The notes under the pieces: generated by a model
Database searches by the model: none
What the model saw: the letters and a program-made list of their open reading frames with translations, nothing else
What the model was told of the DNA's origin: nothing
Assembly: GCA_963709525.1 (NCBI GenBank)
Contig: CAVPXB010000013.1
Coordinates: 62,001 to 126,000, forward strand
Source of the DNA: CAIWHR01 sp963709525
GTDB lineage: Bacteria; Pseudomonadota; Gammaproteobacteria; Burkholderiales; Casimicrobiaceae
Direction: 5' to 3'
Length of the DNA stretch: 64,000 nt
Made by a program: the position numbers and the translations under genes
Part shown: one piece after another, positions 1-7,917 of the stretch
How positions within the stretch are numbered: position 1 is the first letter of the stretch
Layout: every line of letters begins with the position of its first letter

Positions 1-500
1 TCCGACAGCATGACCGGGTACAGGACATCCTCCGGGCCGGGCGTGACAGCATCGCCGAATCCGATGTCGATCCGGATCTGGCAGCGCGCGCCATCGATCA
101 CGCCGAGCAGCATGACGCACACACCGGCATAGTTCACCTCTTTGCGGGTCTCGGCGGCTTGCACGGTGTAGGGTTGAAATGCCACGCCATCATGCGTTTC
201 GATCGCGCAGATTTCTCTGAAGACGCCCTCGATGCGCGGCAGTGCCGCCGAACCGAAACCCAGAAAGTCGGCGTCCCTGGTTGGGCGATGCGGGATGTCG
301 AACCACAGGTCAAACAGCAAGGCACCCTTGAGCAGGAACTGATCCGCGTGCTTCGAGATGCTGATCCGGTACAGCAGGCGCTCAATGGCGTAGCGGGCAA
401 GGACCAGACTGAAGTCCTGCCTGGTCTCACGGGCGCGGTTGAACAGGCGCGCACGCACCGATGCCGCGACCGACTCTTTGCGAATCCCGGGCTCGTTCAT
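1..500 (-). CDS. AbiEii/AbiGii-family toxin, nucleotidyltransferase (3' end outside window)
   Basis: This is the toxin half of an AbiE-type toxin-antitoxin / phage-defence pair. The first 166 codons are visible and the gene runs off the left edge. The AbiEii nucleotidyltransferase signature is present: LLKGALLFDLW at residues 56-66, followed by RPTRDADF with the paired acidic residues D76 and D78 expected to bind metal. The ATG at 500-498 overlaps the stop of the upstream antitoxin gene in an ATGA arrangement, so the two are translationally coupled. AbiE toxins are known to modify nucleotides or tRNA and cause reversible growth arrest. The exact substrate of this one cannot be read from the sequence. 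Confidence 0.85.
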   Translation of the reverse strand, partial: MNEPGIRKESVAASVRARLFNRARETRQDFSLVLARYAIERLLYRISISKHADQFLLKGALLFDLWFDIPHRPTRDADFLGFGSAALPRIEGVFREICAIETHDGVAFQPYTVQAAETRKEVNYAGVCVMLLGVIDGARCQIRIDIGFGDAVTPGPEDVLYPVMLS

Positions 501-1096
501 GACAGGCTTTCCATGTAGGGGCGCATCACGTTGGCCACCCGGCACAGGGTGGCATAGCGCCAGAGTTCATCCATGCTGACCCGCCTGGCTCGCCAAGCCT
601 CCTGCAGCGATTCCATCGCCACATCGAGACCGATCTTGTTGCGAAACTTGAAGCAGTCGGCCACGGTGCGGGCGACGTTGGTGACGCGAACGGTCACGCC
701 GTCGACCTGATGTTCTTCGATGCCGTCGGTCAGCGCGGCACCCGAGAAGCGCACGATGCGCAGTGGCGGGTACTCCATCTTCGGCGCGCGTGCCTTGTTG
801 GGAATGGCAAGCCAGACTTCGAACGGTGACTGTGTGGTGAGGTCGTGCAGGCGCAGCGCCGACAGCAGGCAGACGATGGCTTGCGGGTGTTTGCGTGCGA
901 CCTCGGCCAGCGTGCCATGCTCGGACACGGGACGATCAGGACGGGCGTACAGGCCACGAGCCACGCGGGTGAGAAGGCCCTGCCGAACCAGCCGCGTGAG
1001 GGCGACACGGGGCAACCCGAGCGCTGCAAGGTCGCGGGGACGGATGAGGCCGAGGGTGTTGGCCAGAGTCAGGATCTGTTGGTAGTTGCTCTCCAT
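497..1096 (-). CDS. AbiEi-family antitoxin / transcriptional regulator
   Basis: A 199-residue protein with the AbiEi layout. An N-terminal winged-helix domain (residues about 1-75, with the pattern LGLIRPRDLAALGLPRVALT then RGLYARP) is followed by a C-terminal domain with VARTVADCFKFRNKIG, typical of the family. AbiEi proteins neutralise AbiEii and repress their own promoter through the winged helix. The gene is the first of a two-gene operon, and its TGA overlaps the toxin ATG by four bases. An AT-rich inverted repeat 17-52 bases upstream of the start is the likely autoregulatory site. Confidence 0.85.
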   Translation of the reverse strand: MESNYQQILTLANTLGLIRPRDLAALGLPRVALTRLVRQGLLTRVARGLYARPDRPVSEHGTLAEVARKHPQAIVCLLSALRLHDLTTQSPFEVWLAIPNKARAPKMEYPPLRIVRFSGAALTDGIEEHQVDGVTVRVTNVARTVADCFKFRNKIGLDVAMESLQEAWRARRVSMDELWRYATLCRVANVMRPYMESLS

Positions 1097-1112
1097 GCTG
1101 CCATGATGTTCC

Positions 1113-1148
1113 TATACGTTGGTATTTGTTAATAATAACCTACATATA
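1113..1148. promoter_or_regulatory. inverted repeat in the abiE promoter, probable AbiEi operator
   Basis: Two 15-base arms, TATACGTTGGTATTT (1113-1127) and AATAACCTACATATA (1134-1148), match as an inverted repeat at 11 of 15 positions with a 6-base spacer. They lie just upstream of the antitoxin start in a locally AT-rich patch of a GC-rich region. AbiEi proteins are known to bind inverted repeats in their promoter; the assignment here is by position and symmetry only. Confidence 0.5.
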
Positions 1149-1590
1149 GAAACCTTGGCAGTCACGGTCAAGGAAGGGCTGTTCCCTCCGGGCAGCCAAT
1201 TCGGCATTTCAACCGCTTGATTCATCAGCACGTAACCCGTTGCTTTCCAATATCTATAGACCGGCCCTCTGCGGACTTCGGGCCATTCGCGGAGAATGAG
1301 GCCGGTGAGAAGAATGGCCAGGAGAGAGCGAAAGGTGGCCGGGAACGGGCCGGATGGCCGACCAGCGAAGTCTGCAGGTTTCCGCAAGAACCCGCGCAAA
1401 CCCGCGCAAACACGCGCGAACTGTCGCTATCAGGCGAAAAACAAACTCCGGCTGAGAACAGTCGGGGCTTCAATGGTGGTGGCGAAGTCGGAGCCGAGTT
1501 TACGGCGCGTCCTCCGAAATGCGGTCGACTTCGACAACCGGCGACGCGGCCACTCGCCGGACATCGGCGCGTTTGAATTCGCCGGATCGC
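1149..1590. other. gene-free stretch with a possible remnant of a surface-protein C-terminus
   Basis: No convincing gene is present in these 440 bases. Around 1385-1415 there is a short direct repetition of CCCGCGCAAA. At 1518-1583, plus-strand frame 3, the reading DFDNRRRGHSPDIGAFEF resembles the C-terminal end of the choice-of-anchor Q / parallel beta-helix domain of secreted proteins, where a DIGAFE motif is usual. There is no matching upstream domain, so at most this is a degraded end fragment. Confidence 0.3.
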
Positions 1591-2520
1591 TTAGTCGCGG
1601 GCCAGCCAGGTCGCGCCGGCCGTGTTCACGTAGATGGCATACAGCGAGGTCGTGCCGCAGATGAACAACCGGTTGCGCTTCGACCCGCCGAAGCAGACGT
1701 TGCCGACCACCTCGGGGATGCGGAGCTTGCCGATCAAGGTGCCGTCGGGGGCGATGCAGTGCACGCCGTCGCCCGCGCCGGCCCATAGGTTGCCGTCGAC
1801 GTCGATGCGGAAGCCGTCGAACAGGCCGACGCTGCAGGTCGCGAAGACCGGTCCGTCGTCGGCCACGCCATCGCCGTCGGGCGCGACTGCGAAGCGGCGG
1901 ATGTGGCGCGGGCCGCCCGGCACGTGCGAGACGCCGGTATCGGCGACGTACAGCCAGCGCTCGTCGGGCGAGAAGGCCAGCCCGTTGGGCTTGACCATGC
2001 TGGTGACAACCGCCTGCGCGATGCCGCTGCGCGGATCGATCCGGTAGACGTGCGAGGCCTCGATGGCGGACGGCGCGGCGTCGCCCTCGTAGTCGGAGTC
2101 GATGCCGTAGGTCGGGTCGGTGAACCAGACGGCGTCGTCGGACTTCACGACCACATCGTTAGGCGAATTCAGCGGCTGGCCGTCGAAGGCTGCGGCCAGC
2201 ACGGTGCGGCGGCCGTCGTGTTCGACGCGCGAGACGCAGCGGCCCCGGTGCTCGCAACTGACGAGCCGGCCCTGGCGGTCCACGGTGTGGCCGTTTGCGT
2301 TCCACGCAGGCTGCATGAAGACGGAGACCGAGCCATCGGTTTCGTCCCAGCGCAGCACGCGGTCGTTCGGAATGTCGGACCAGACCAGGTAGCGCCCGGC
2401 CGCGAAATAGGCCGGCCCTTCGGCCCAACGGCAGCCGGTGTAGAGCCGCTCCAGATGCACGTTCTGAATGGCATAGCGCGCGAAGCGCGGGTCCAGCATT
2501 TCAAACTCAGCGTTCAACAT
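1591..2520 (-). CDS. SMP-30/gluconolactonase/LRE-family protein
   Basis: A 309-residue six-bladed beta-propeller of the SMP-30 (regucalcin/gluconolactonase) family, which hydrolyses lactones of sugar acids using one bound divalent metal. Family motifs are present in order: RWAEGPAYF near the N-terminus (metal-ligand Glu), LNSPNDVVV, WFTDPTYGID, KPNGLAFSPDERWLYVAD and DVDGNLWAG. I chose the ATG at 2520 because GAGGAC sits about seven bases upstream and the protein then starts where family members start; an upstream ATG at 2559 has no such site. The start lies inside the end of the GntR gene (14-base overlap), so it is probably the last gene of the GntR operon. The substrate is unknown. Confidence 0.85.
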   Translation of the reverse strand: MLNAEFEMLDPRFARYAIQNVHLERLYTGCRWAEGPAYFAAGRYLVWSDIPNDRVLRWDETDGSVSVFMQPAWNANGHTVDRQGRLVSCEHRGRCVSRVEHDGRRTVLAAAFDGQPLNSPNDVVVKSDDAVWFTDPTYGIDSDYEGDAAPSAIEASHVYRIDPRSGIAQAVVTSMVKPNGLAFSPDERWLYVADTGVSHVPGGPRHIRRFAVAPDGDGVADDGPVFATCSVGLFDGFRIDVDGNLWAGAGDGVHCIAPDGTLIGKLRIPEVVGNVCFGGSKRNRLFICGTTSLYAIYVNTAGATWLARD

Positions 2521-3163
2521 GGGTGTTGTCCTCGAAGTAGTCGGGGTGCAGCGCGGCAATGCGCCGCGTCAAGGTTTCGTTGCGACGCAGGTGTTCGGCG
2601 ATGCGCTGTTCGGCCAATGCCAGCTTGCGCTGGCGCAACGCGCGCACGATCGCGCGGTGGTCGGCCAGCGCCCGTTTGCCCGACTGTAGCTCCGGCACCG
2701 CGATCGCGCGCACGCGCCGGTGCAGGTCGCGCGCCCGGGCGACCACGGGCCACACGCCGCCCATGCCGCAGATGTCGAGCAGGCTGCGGTGGAAGTCGTC
2801 GTCGGCCCGCAGCGTCGCTTCCAGGTCGCCGGCGGCCAGCGCGGCGGCCTGACGCACGATGCAGGCTTCCAGCGCCTGCAGGCCATCGGGGTCGGGCGCG
2901 GCTTCGACGATGCGCCGCACGATCCGGCACTCGACCGCCTCGCGCACGAACAGCGCCTCGCGGATGCGCTGCATGCTCAGCAGCGCCACGTAGCTGCCGC
3001 GCTGTGGCAGCACGTGCACGAGGCCCTCGCGCACCAGGCGTTGCACGGCTTCGCGCACTGGCGTGCGGCTGACCGCCAACCGCCGTGCCAGGCCATTCTC
3101 CGAAACCGCCTCGCCTGGGCGCAGCCTCGCGTGCAGGACGTCGGAGCGCAGCCGGGCATGCAC
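2507..3163 (-). CDS. GntR-family transcriptional regulator, FadR/FCD subfamily (N-terminus probably frameshifted)
   Basis: The N-terminal winged helix-turn-helix (GEAVSENGLARRLAVSRTPV, then REAVQRLVREGLV) is followed by an all-helical FCD ligand-binding domain with the metal-site pattern DDDFH...L and ADHRAIVRAL...AEQRIAEHL. The intact frame starts at a GTG (3163), which leaves almost no residues before the first helix. An ATG at 3252, overlapping the stop of the upstream gene as ATGA, opens a different frame whose product reads into LAERVHARLRSDV if one base is added near 3177. So the true gene is probably 3252-2507 with a one-base deletion. Such regulators usually repress neighbouring catabolic genes and release DNA on binding an organic acid. 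A matching operator lies at 4708-4719. Confidence 0.85.
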   Translation of the reverse strand: MHARLRSDVLHARLRPGEAVSENGLARRLAVSRTPVREAVQRLVREGLVHVLPQRGSYVALLSMQRIREALFVREAVECRIVRRIVEAAPDPDGLQALEACIVRQAAALAAGDLEATLRADDDFHRSLLDICGMGGVWPVVARARDLHRRVRAIAVPELQSGKRALADHRAIVRALRQRKLALAEQRIAEHLRRNETLTRRIAALHPDYFEDNTHVER

Positions 3164-3248
3164 CCGCTCGGCCAGACCTGTGCGGGCATCCCGCCGCCGA
3201 GCGGACCCGACGCCGCAGGGGCGAGCCTGGACACCGTGATGCGTGCCG

Positions 3249-4706
3249 TCATGCCCCCACCCGCACAGAACCCATCAGGCGCGCCAGCCCCGCCAGCTTG
3301 TCGTCCGACAGGTAGCCGTAGCGGTTGACCCACAAGCCGGCGCCACCCGCCCCTGCGTTGGCCACCAGGGCCGTCTGCACTCGATGCTGCACATCAGTCG
3401 GCGGTCCGTAGCTGTGCGCGAACGCGATCACCGGTACGGGGCCGGCGTCGATGCGCGCCTGCCGGATCTTGCCGATCTGCGCCTGCGTGCCGACCGGATG
3501 CGCGAGCTCTGGCGGCGGGTAATGCTGGTCGCTGCCATCGGACGCCGGGCCGTCGCAAAAGCCCAGGAAGTCGGCCATGGCCGCGGTGACGGCGTCGAGC
3601 GCCGGCGCGTCATCCGAGCCCACCAGGTCGCGCGCCCAGTAGCGCGCCATCATCGGCCAGTGCATGGTGTAGAGCTTCACGCCAACGGCGTCCGAGGTGT
3701 CGGCCAGCGCCGGCCAGTCGAAGCCCGAACAGCGCGACAGCGGCGCCGGGAAGACCTGCGGTTCCAGTGCGCGCCGGGGTCCCGGCACGGCATCGAGCGC
3801 CGCGCGGTAACGGCGCAGCATGGTGCCCACGGCCGCCCGCTTGCTGGCCCAGAGCGGCACGCCATCGCCGTCGCCACCGAAGAAGCCATCCCAGCCGGCT
3901 GCGGCCAAGGAGTCGCGCACCGCCTGCGGTCCCTTCGCGGCCGCAGCGCGGGCCGCCGTTCGCCAGCCGTTCAGTCGCGCGACGACTGAGCGAGCGTAGG
4001 CCTGCGGCTCCACTCCTTCGCGGCGAAGCGCTGCAAGCGCATGCGGGCTGAAGTCGAACAAGGCGCTGCGCAGGTCGTAGGGCGGGTACTCCGGCCAGTC
4101 GATGCGAAAGCCATGCACGCCAGGGTAGCGCTGCGCCAGCTCGGCCAGCAGCGCCGCGCCGTAGTCGAGCACGTGCGGACTCGCCAGGCTCGCGTTGCGG
4201 TCCACCCGCTGCGGGTGCGGAGCGTGATCCGGCCCCAGGCACTGGTCGTCGGCCACCGCGGCCGAGAACTGGACCCGGTAGCCAGGCGGACTGGCGGCCA
4301 TGACCTGCAGGTAGACGGCGATGCCGCGTCGCCGCGCGGCGTCGATCACGTCGTCGATCAGGCGCGGCTTGGTCCGTGTCAGCGCGCCGGGCGGACTGGG
4401 CTGATAACGCAGGCCGTGATAGCGCGACAGGTCATGTACCAGCGACGGTGCCGTGCGCACCCAGGCCTCGCGCCGGCCCCAGAGCGCGCGGTCGAGCGGC
4501 CGCACACCGCCGGCGTCACCGTCGGGCGGCGGCTCGCGGGCGCCGTCGCCATCGGGCACGATCTCCAGCAAATAGGGGCTGGTGGCCAGCGCGGTGGCAC
4601 CGGCAGCCTGCAGGCGGTCCAGCACCGCATCGATGCCCTCGCACTGAAACCACTCCGGCATCACCGTGATGCCCAGCTTCGAACGTGTTTGAATAGTCAT
4701 TGCCAT
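3249..4706 (-). CDS. uncharacterised TIM-barrel, glycoside-hydrolase-like protein
   Basis: A 485-residue protein with no signal peptide. I cannot name its function. The pattern suggests an (alpha/beta)8 glycosidase-like barrel: GITVMPEWFQCEGIDAVLDR at the start, RRRGIAVYLQVMAASPPG (strand plus active-site-type loop), YPGVHGFRIDWPEYPPYD (an acidic strand end typical of such barrels), DAVGVKLYTMHWPMMARY and GPVPVIAFAHSYGPPT. It is the first gene of a tightly coupled run: its stop overlaps a GntR start (ATGA), which overlaps the SMP-30 gene. It is divergent from the Bug receptor with the GntR-type operator between. The context suggests catabolism of an imported carbohydrate or sugar acid. ATG 4706 and ATG 4700 are both possible starts; neither has a clear ribosome-binding site. 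Confidence 0.7.
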   Translation of the reverse strand: MAMTIQTRSKLGITVMPEWFQCEGIDAVLDRLQAAGATALATSPYLLEIVPDGDGAREPPPDGDAGGVRPLDRALWGRREAWVRTAPSLVHDLSRYHGLRYQPSPPGALTRTKPRLIDDVIDAARRRGIAVYLQVMAASPPGYRVQFSAAVADDQCLGPDHAPHPQRVDRNASLASPHVLDYGAALLAELAQRYPGVHGFRIDWPEYPPYDLRSALFDFSPHALAALRREGVEPQAYARSVVARLNGWRTAARAAAAKGPQAVRDSLAAAGWDGFFGGDGDGVPLWASKRAAVGTMLRRYRAALDAVPGPRRALEPQVFPAPLSRCSGFDWPALADTSDAVGVKLYTMHWPMMARYWARDLVGSDDAPALDAVTAAMADFLGFCDGPASDGSDQHYPPPELAHPVGTQAQIGKIRQARIDAGPVPVIAFAHSYGPPTDVQHRVQTALVANAGAGGAGLWVNRYGYLSDDKLAGLARLMGSVRVGA

Positions 4707-4707
4707 G

Positions 4708-4719
4708 CTAGTATACAAG
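4708..4719. promoter_or_regulatory. GntR/FadR-type operator between divergent genes
   Basis: CTAGTATACAAG is a near-palindrome (10 of 12) that fits the TNGTNNNACNA consensus of FadR-subfamily GntR operators. It lies in the 42-base gap between the glycosidase-like gene and the Bug receptor gene. On the minus strand TATACT within it could also be a -10 element, so repressor binding would block transcription. Confidence 0.5.
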
Positions 4720-4748
4720 ATGCCAAGACAGCCAACGAAGGATCGGAC

Positions 4749-5723
4749 ATGAGAAACCTGCGGACAACGTTGTGGCTCGGCGTGTTGAGTGCTTGTCTCG
4801 CCCTCGGTTCGGCGCTGGCGCAGGACGTCTTCCCGGATCGGCCGGTGAGGCTGATCGTGCCGGTGGCAGCCGGGGGCGGTGTGGATGCGGCCTTCCGCAC
4901 GATCGCGCCCTATTGGGGAGAACTGCTGGGCCAAGTCATCGTGGTGGAAAACCGACCGGGCGCCGGCCAGATCATCGGCATCGATGCCGTCGCCAAGTCC
5001 AAGCCCGACGGCTACACGCTGGGCGGCGTGGGTGTGCCCATCGCCTTCAACACCGCACTCGGCCGCAAGCTGCCCTACGACCCGATCAAGGACCTGGCGC
5101 CGATCGCCGAGGTCGTGACCCAGCCCCTGCTGGTGGTGGCCAACTCCAGCGTCACCGCGAAGACGTTGAAGGAGCTGATCGAGACGCAGCGCAAGCAGTC
5201 CGCAGCGCTCATGTACACCAGCGGCGGCCTGGGCAGCTACGGCCACCTGTGGTTCGAGATGGTGGGCTCGCAACAGAAGCTGGCGCTGCAGCACGTCGGC
5301 TATTCCGGTGTCGCGCCGGCTTTGAAGGACGTGCTGGGCGGACACGTGCCCGTGCTGGTGGACGCGCTGGTGCCCACCGGCGCGCAGGTCAAGGCCGGCA
5401 AACTGCAGGGGCTGGCCATCGTGCGGAGCACGCGGTCGCCGATGCTGCCCGATGTGCCGACATTGCAGGAGCAGGGCATCAACCTGCCGGATGCCGCGCC
5501 GTTCTACGGCGTGATCGGACCCGCCGGCCTGCCGCCGGCTGTGCTGGCCAAGCTGAACGACACCTTGGTGCGTGCGCTGCGCAACCCGGCGTTGCAGGCG
5601 AAGATGGCCGACATGGGCTTCGACATCGTGGGTGGCAGCGCCGAGGACTACGGCCGCAAGATCCGCAACGAGATCGAGCTGTGGACCCGCATCGTGCGCG
5701 AGAACCAGATCAAGGTCGATTGA
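4749..5723 (+). CDS. Bug-family (TctC-like) periplasmic solute-binding protein
   Basis: A 324-residue tripartite tricarboxylate-type extracytoplasmic receptor. Residues 1-25 form a signal peptide ending ALAQ. Family motifs follow: FPDRPVRLIVPVAAGGGVD, VENRPGAGQIIG, AKSKPDGYTLG, LPYDPIKDLAPIA, and a C-terminal LPDVPTLQEQG with GPAGLPPAVLAKLN. An AAGGA sequence precedes the ATG by about seven bases. Bug proteins bind carboxylates or other small organic molecules in the periplasm and are very numerous in Burkholderiales. No TctA/TctB membrane genes are next to it, which is common for orphan Bug receptors. It is divergent from the glycosidase-GntR-SMP-30 run and probably shares its operator. Confidence 0.93.
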   Translation: MRNLRTTLWLGVLSACLALGSALAQDVFPDRPVRLIVPVAAGGGVDAAFRTIAPYWGELLGQVIVVENRPGAGQIIGIDAVAKSKPDGYTLGGVGVPIAFNTALGRKLPYDPIKDLAPIAEVVTQPLLVVANSSVTAKTLKELIETQRKQSAALMYTSGGLGSYGHLWFEMVGSQQKLALQHVGYSGVAPALKDVLGGHVPVLVDALVPTGAQVKAGKLQGLAIVRSTRSPMLPDVPTLQEQGINLPDAAPFYGVIGPAGLPPAVLAKLNDTLVRALRNPALQAKMADMGFDIVGGSAEDYGRKIRNEIELWTRIVRENQIKVD

Positions 5724-6008
5724 CCGCGGGCAGGCTCGCGAACAGCGCCGCCGAGTCCGTGCGCCTGCCGACGATCGCGCCGGAACTCGACAGCTGAAGG
5801 GCACCCGGTATCCGGGCGCCCGGATCAGGACGGTCCTGGCCAGCCCGGAGGCGATCACCTCCGCATGCCTCATGCTCACGCAGAACGGCGCGCCGGTCGA
5901 CGAGCCCGGCGCGGTGCTGGTGCTGGTCAAGCTGGGCTGGAAGGAATCGATCGGCGAGTTCTCGGCCGAAAGCATCGGTGCCGAGCGGGTGGCGATGGAG
6001 GCGCCGGC
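5724..6008. other. remnant DNA with an open frame of unknown origin
   Basis: A plus-strand frame is open from before 5800 to a TGA at 6010-6012, reading ARIRTVLASPEAITSACLML then VLVKLGWKESIGEFSAES. I do not recognise it and no start is convincing. It overlaps the next remnant (GTGA at 6009-6012), as two coupled genes would. The RTVLASPEA stretch is weakly like the tail region of large serine recombinases, but that is not enough for a call. Confidence 0.25.
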
Positions 6009-6308
6009 GTGAACGGGGATCTGGAGACCATTGTGCCGCTGACCTTTAAGCGCCGTGGCAACCGGCAGCTGGCCGCCACCGAAACGCCGGCACACGACAC
6101 GACGTTGCTCGAAGGTTTGGGCCGTGCCCGCTACTGGCAGCGATTGCTGGACGAAGGCAAGTACCGGTCCATCGCCGCGATCGCGGCCGCCGAGGGCATC
6201 GACCTCGGGCAGGTCAGCCGCATTGCTCGGCTGACACAGTTGGCCCCTGACATTGTCGATGCCTGCGCGGCGAACGGGGAGAGAACGGGCCGGCGTTGGA
6301 ACAACTGA
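6009..6308 (+). pseudogene. truncated helix-turn-helix protein associated with mobile-element recombinases
   Basis: From a GTG at 6009 the product reads ETIVPLTFKRRGNR, then GLGRARYWQRLLDEGKYRS, AIAAAEGIDLGQVSRIARLT and LAPDIVDAC. This is the pattern of a small DNA-binding protein commonly found just downstream of serine recombinases in proteobacterial mobile elements. The frame breaks near 6290: the expected continuation LEQLMRRGFPADWGAE is found in another plus-strand frame from 6296, and what follows is not recognisable. I read it as a decayed mobile-element gene. Confidence 0.5.
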
Positions 6309-6379
6309 TGCGGCGTGGCTTCCCGGCCGATTGGGGCGCGGAAGCGGCTTACCTTGCCCACGCCCCGCGAATGAATTCG

Positions 6380-6765
6380 ATCGAATCGAAGTCGACGGCC
6401 AGGACAACGCTATCGCTTGTCCCGTCGGAAACGCGGAAGCGGCCGTTGATTCGCGGCGGGTCGGTGGGCGCGAACGACCCACAGCGGCCGCTGGCGATTT
6501 TCTGGGCCAGTGACCGATGTACTTCGTAAGCTGCCGCTTCCTGAATTTGTCGAGAGATGCAGAGCTCTCTGGAAGCGGCCATTGCCGGATTTCCGGTGTA
6601 CTCTTGTTGGCGTCTCAACAGCTCTGGCAACACGCAGCGGAGAAGCAGCGCGCCGCGCTCCTGCGCGCCGTTGTCAATGCAAACAACGAAGCTCGGGTTC
6701 AAAACGTTGCGGTTGCGCCGACCGTCACATCAGACCACATTGGTGCCGGGTGCGGTGGCGGCTTC
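6380..6765. other. stretch with no supported gene
   Basis: A minus-strand frame (6349-6702, TTG start, 117 codons) exists and begins SFVVCIDNG, but the rest matches nothing I know and it overlaps mobile-element remnant DNA in the other direction. I do not call a gene here. Confidence 0.3.
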
Positions 6766-7905
6766 TCAGAGACCCGAATGAACCGACGGCTCACGCGGCA
6801 CGGGCTTGCCGGGATGAAGGCGGTGCGATTCGAGCTTGTCACGGCAGAATACGACTCCGTGACCCGGGTGCTTCGGCAACGCAATCCGTCCATGCGCGAC
6901 GGCAACCGGCTCCTCCACGACACCGAGATCGCTCAGGTTACCGCCGAAGATGTTCTCGACCGGAAAGCCATTGCGAATCGCCCCGACGAGATGACAGGAG
7001 AGCTCCAAGCTGTTGTGTGGCGCGACAACGAGGTTCGCAAGCTGTGCGGCGTGGGCAATCTTCATCCATTCGCCTACCCCGCCGACCTTCCATACGTTTG
7101 GCTGGAGCACATCCGCCGCCTCGGCGCGAATATAGGCCCAGAAGTCATAGCGGCTGCCCAACTGCTCGCCGATGGCGATGGGGACGCCGCAGGTGCGGCG
7201 CAGGTGCGCATGGCCGGCGACGTCGTCCGACAGAAGCGGTTCCTCGATCCAGCCGGGATTCACGTCGGCGAGCGCCTTGAGCTTGACCAGTGCTTCGCCG
7301 GACGTCCAGCGCTGGTTCACGTCGAGCAGAAGCGTGCGAGAAGATCCGATGAGCTTGCGCACCGCGTGCATCCGCTCGAGATCCTCGACCGGGTCGTTGC
7401 GGCCGATCTTCAGCTTGAACATCTCGTAGCCCTGCGTGAGCTGCTGATCGACCTGTGCGAGAAGCTCTTCCTGCGTCAGGTGCAGGTTGACGGCACTCGC
7501 GTAGACGCCAACAGAATCGCTCATGCCACCAAGGAGCTGATAGAGCGGCAACCGTGCTGCTTTTGCCTTGATGTCCCACAACGCGATATCGACGGTCGCG
7601 AGCGCAAGCGTCGTGACGCCGGCGGGACCAAGGAAGTGGCATTCGTCCCACAGGCGCGACCAGATCCGCTCCGTGTTGCATGGATCCTCGCCCACCAGCG
7701 TGGGTGCGAGATAGGCCGTCAAGAGCTGCTCGATGGCAAGCCCGCCAAGCCCGATCGTCTGGCACCAGCCGGTGCCGATCCTGCCGCACTCGGTGCGGAT
7801 CTCGGTCACGACGTACTCATGGTGGGTAATGCGGTACTTGGCCGAGAACCAAGGCTCCGCGAGCGGGATGCGATAGGTTCCTGCAACGACCTCGGCGATG
7901 CGCAT
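6766..7905 (-). CDS. mandelate racemase / muconate lactonizing enzyme family protein (enolase superfamily)
   Basis: A 379-residue enolase-superfamily enzyme: an N-terminal capping domain (about 1-125), then a barrel with the catalytic lysines in FKLKIG (K164, K166), metal ligands in LLLDVNQ (D195), WIEEP (E222) and IGEQ (E247), and a PHNS motif (H297) at the seventh strand. These enzymes abstract the proton alpha to a carboxylate, giving racemisation, cycloisomerisation or acid-sugar dehydration. The gene follows the three genes of a TRAP transporter with a 12-base gap, so it is probably the first catabolic step for the imported acid. The last 15 residues (LHPGKPVPREPSVHSGL) extend past the usual family end. 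Confidence 0.88.
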   Translation of the reverse strand: MRIAEVVAGTYRIPLAEPWFSAKYRITHHEYVVTEIRTECGRIGTGWCQTIGLGGLAIEQLLTAYLAPTLVGEDPCNTERIWSRLWDECHFLGPAGVTTLALATVDIALWDIKAKAARLPLYQLLGGMSDSVGVYASAVNLHLTQEELLAQVDQQLTQGYEMFKLKIGRNDPVEDLERMHAVRKLIGSSRTLLLDVNQRWTSGEALVKLKALADVNPGWIEEPLLSDDVAGHAHLRRTCGVPIAIGEQLGSRYDFWAYIRAEAADVLQPNVWKVGGVGEWMKIAHAAQLANLVVAPHNSLELSCHLVGAIRNGFPVENIFGGNLSDLGVVEEPVAVAHGRIALPKHPGHGVVFCRDKLESHRLHPGKPVPREPSVHSGL

Positions 7906-7917
7906 GCGATGCTCCGT

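Noticed and set aside
1385..1415. Short repeated CCCGCGCAAA units as a CRISPR or iteron array
   Set aside because: Only two or three imperfect units without regular spacers.
4707..6482. Long minus-strand open frame continuing upstream of the glycosidase-like gene (total frame 3249-6482)
   Set aside because: Its upper half is antisense to the well-supported Bug receptor gene and has no recognisable content; it is a by-product of high GC.
6349..6702. Minus-strand frame starting TTG with SFVVCIDNG
   Set aside because: Only the first residues recall a known small protein; the rest does not match and the region is mobile-element debris.
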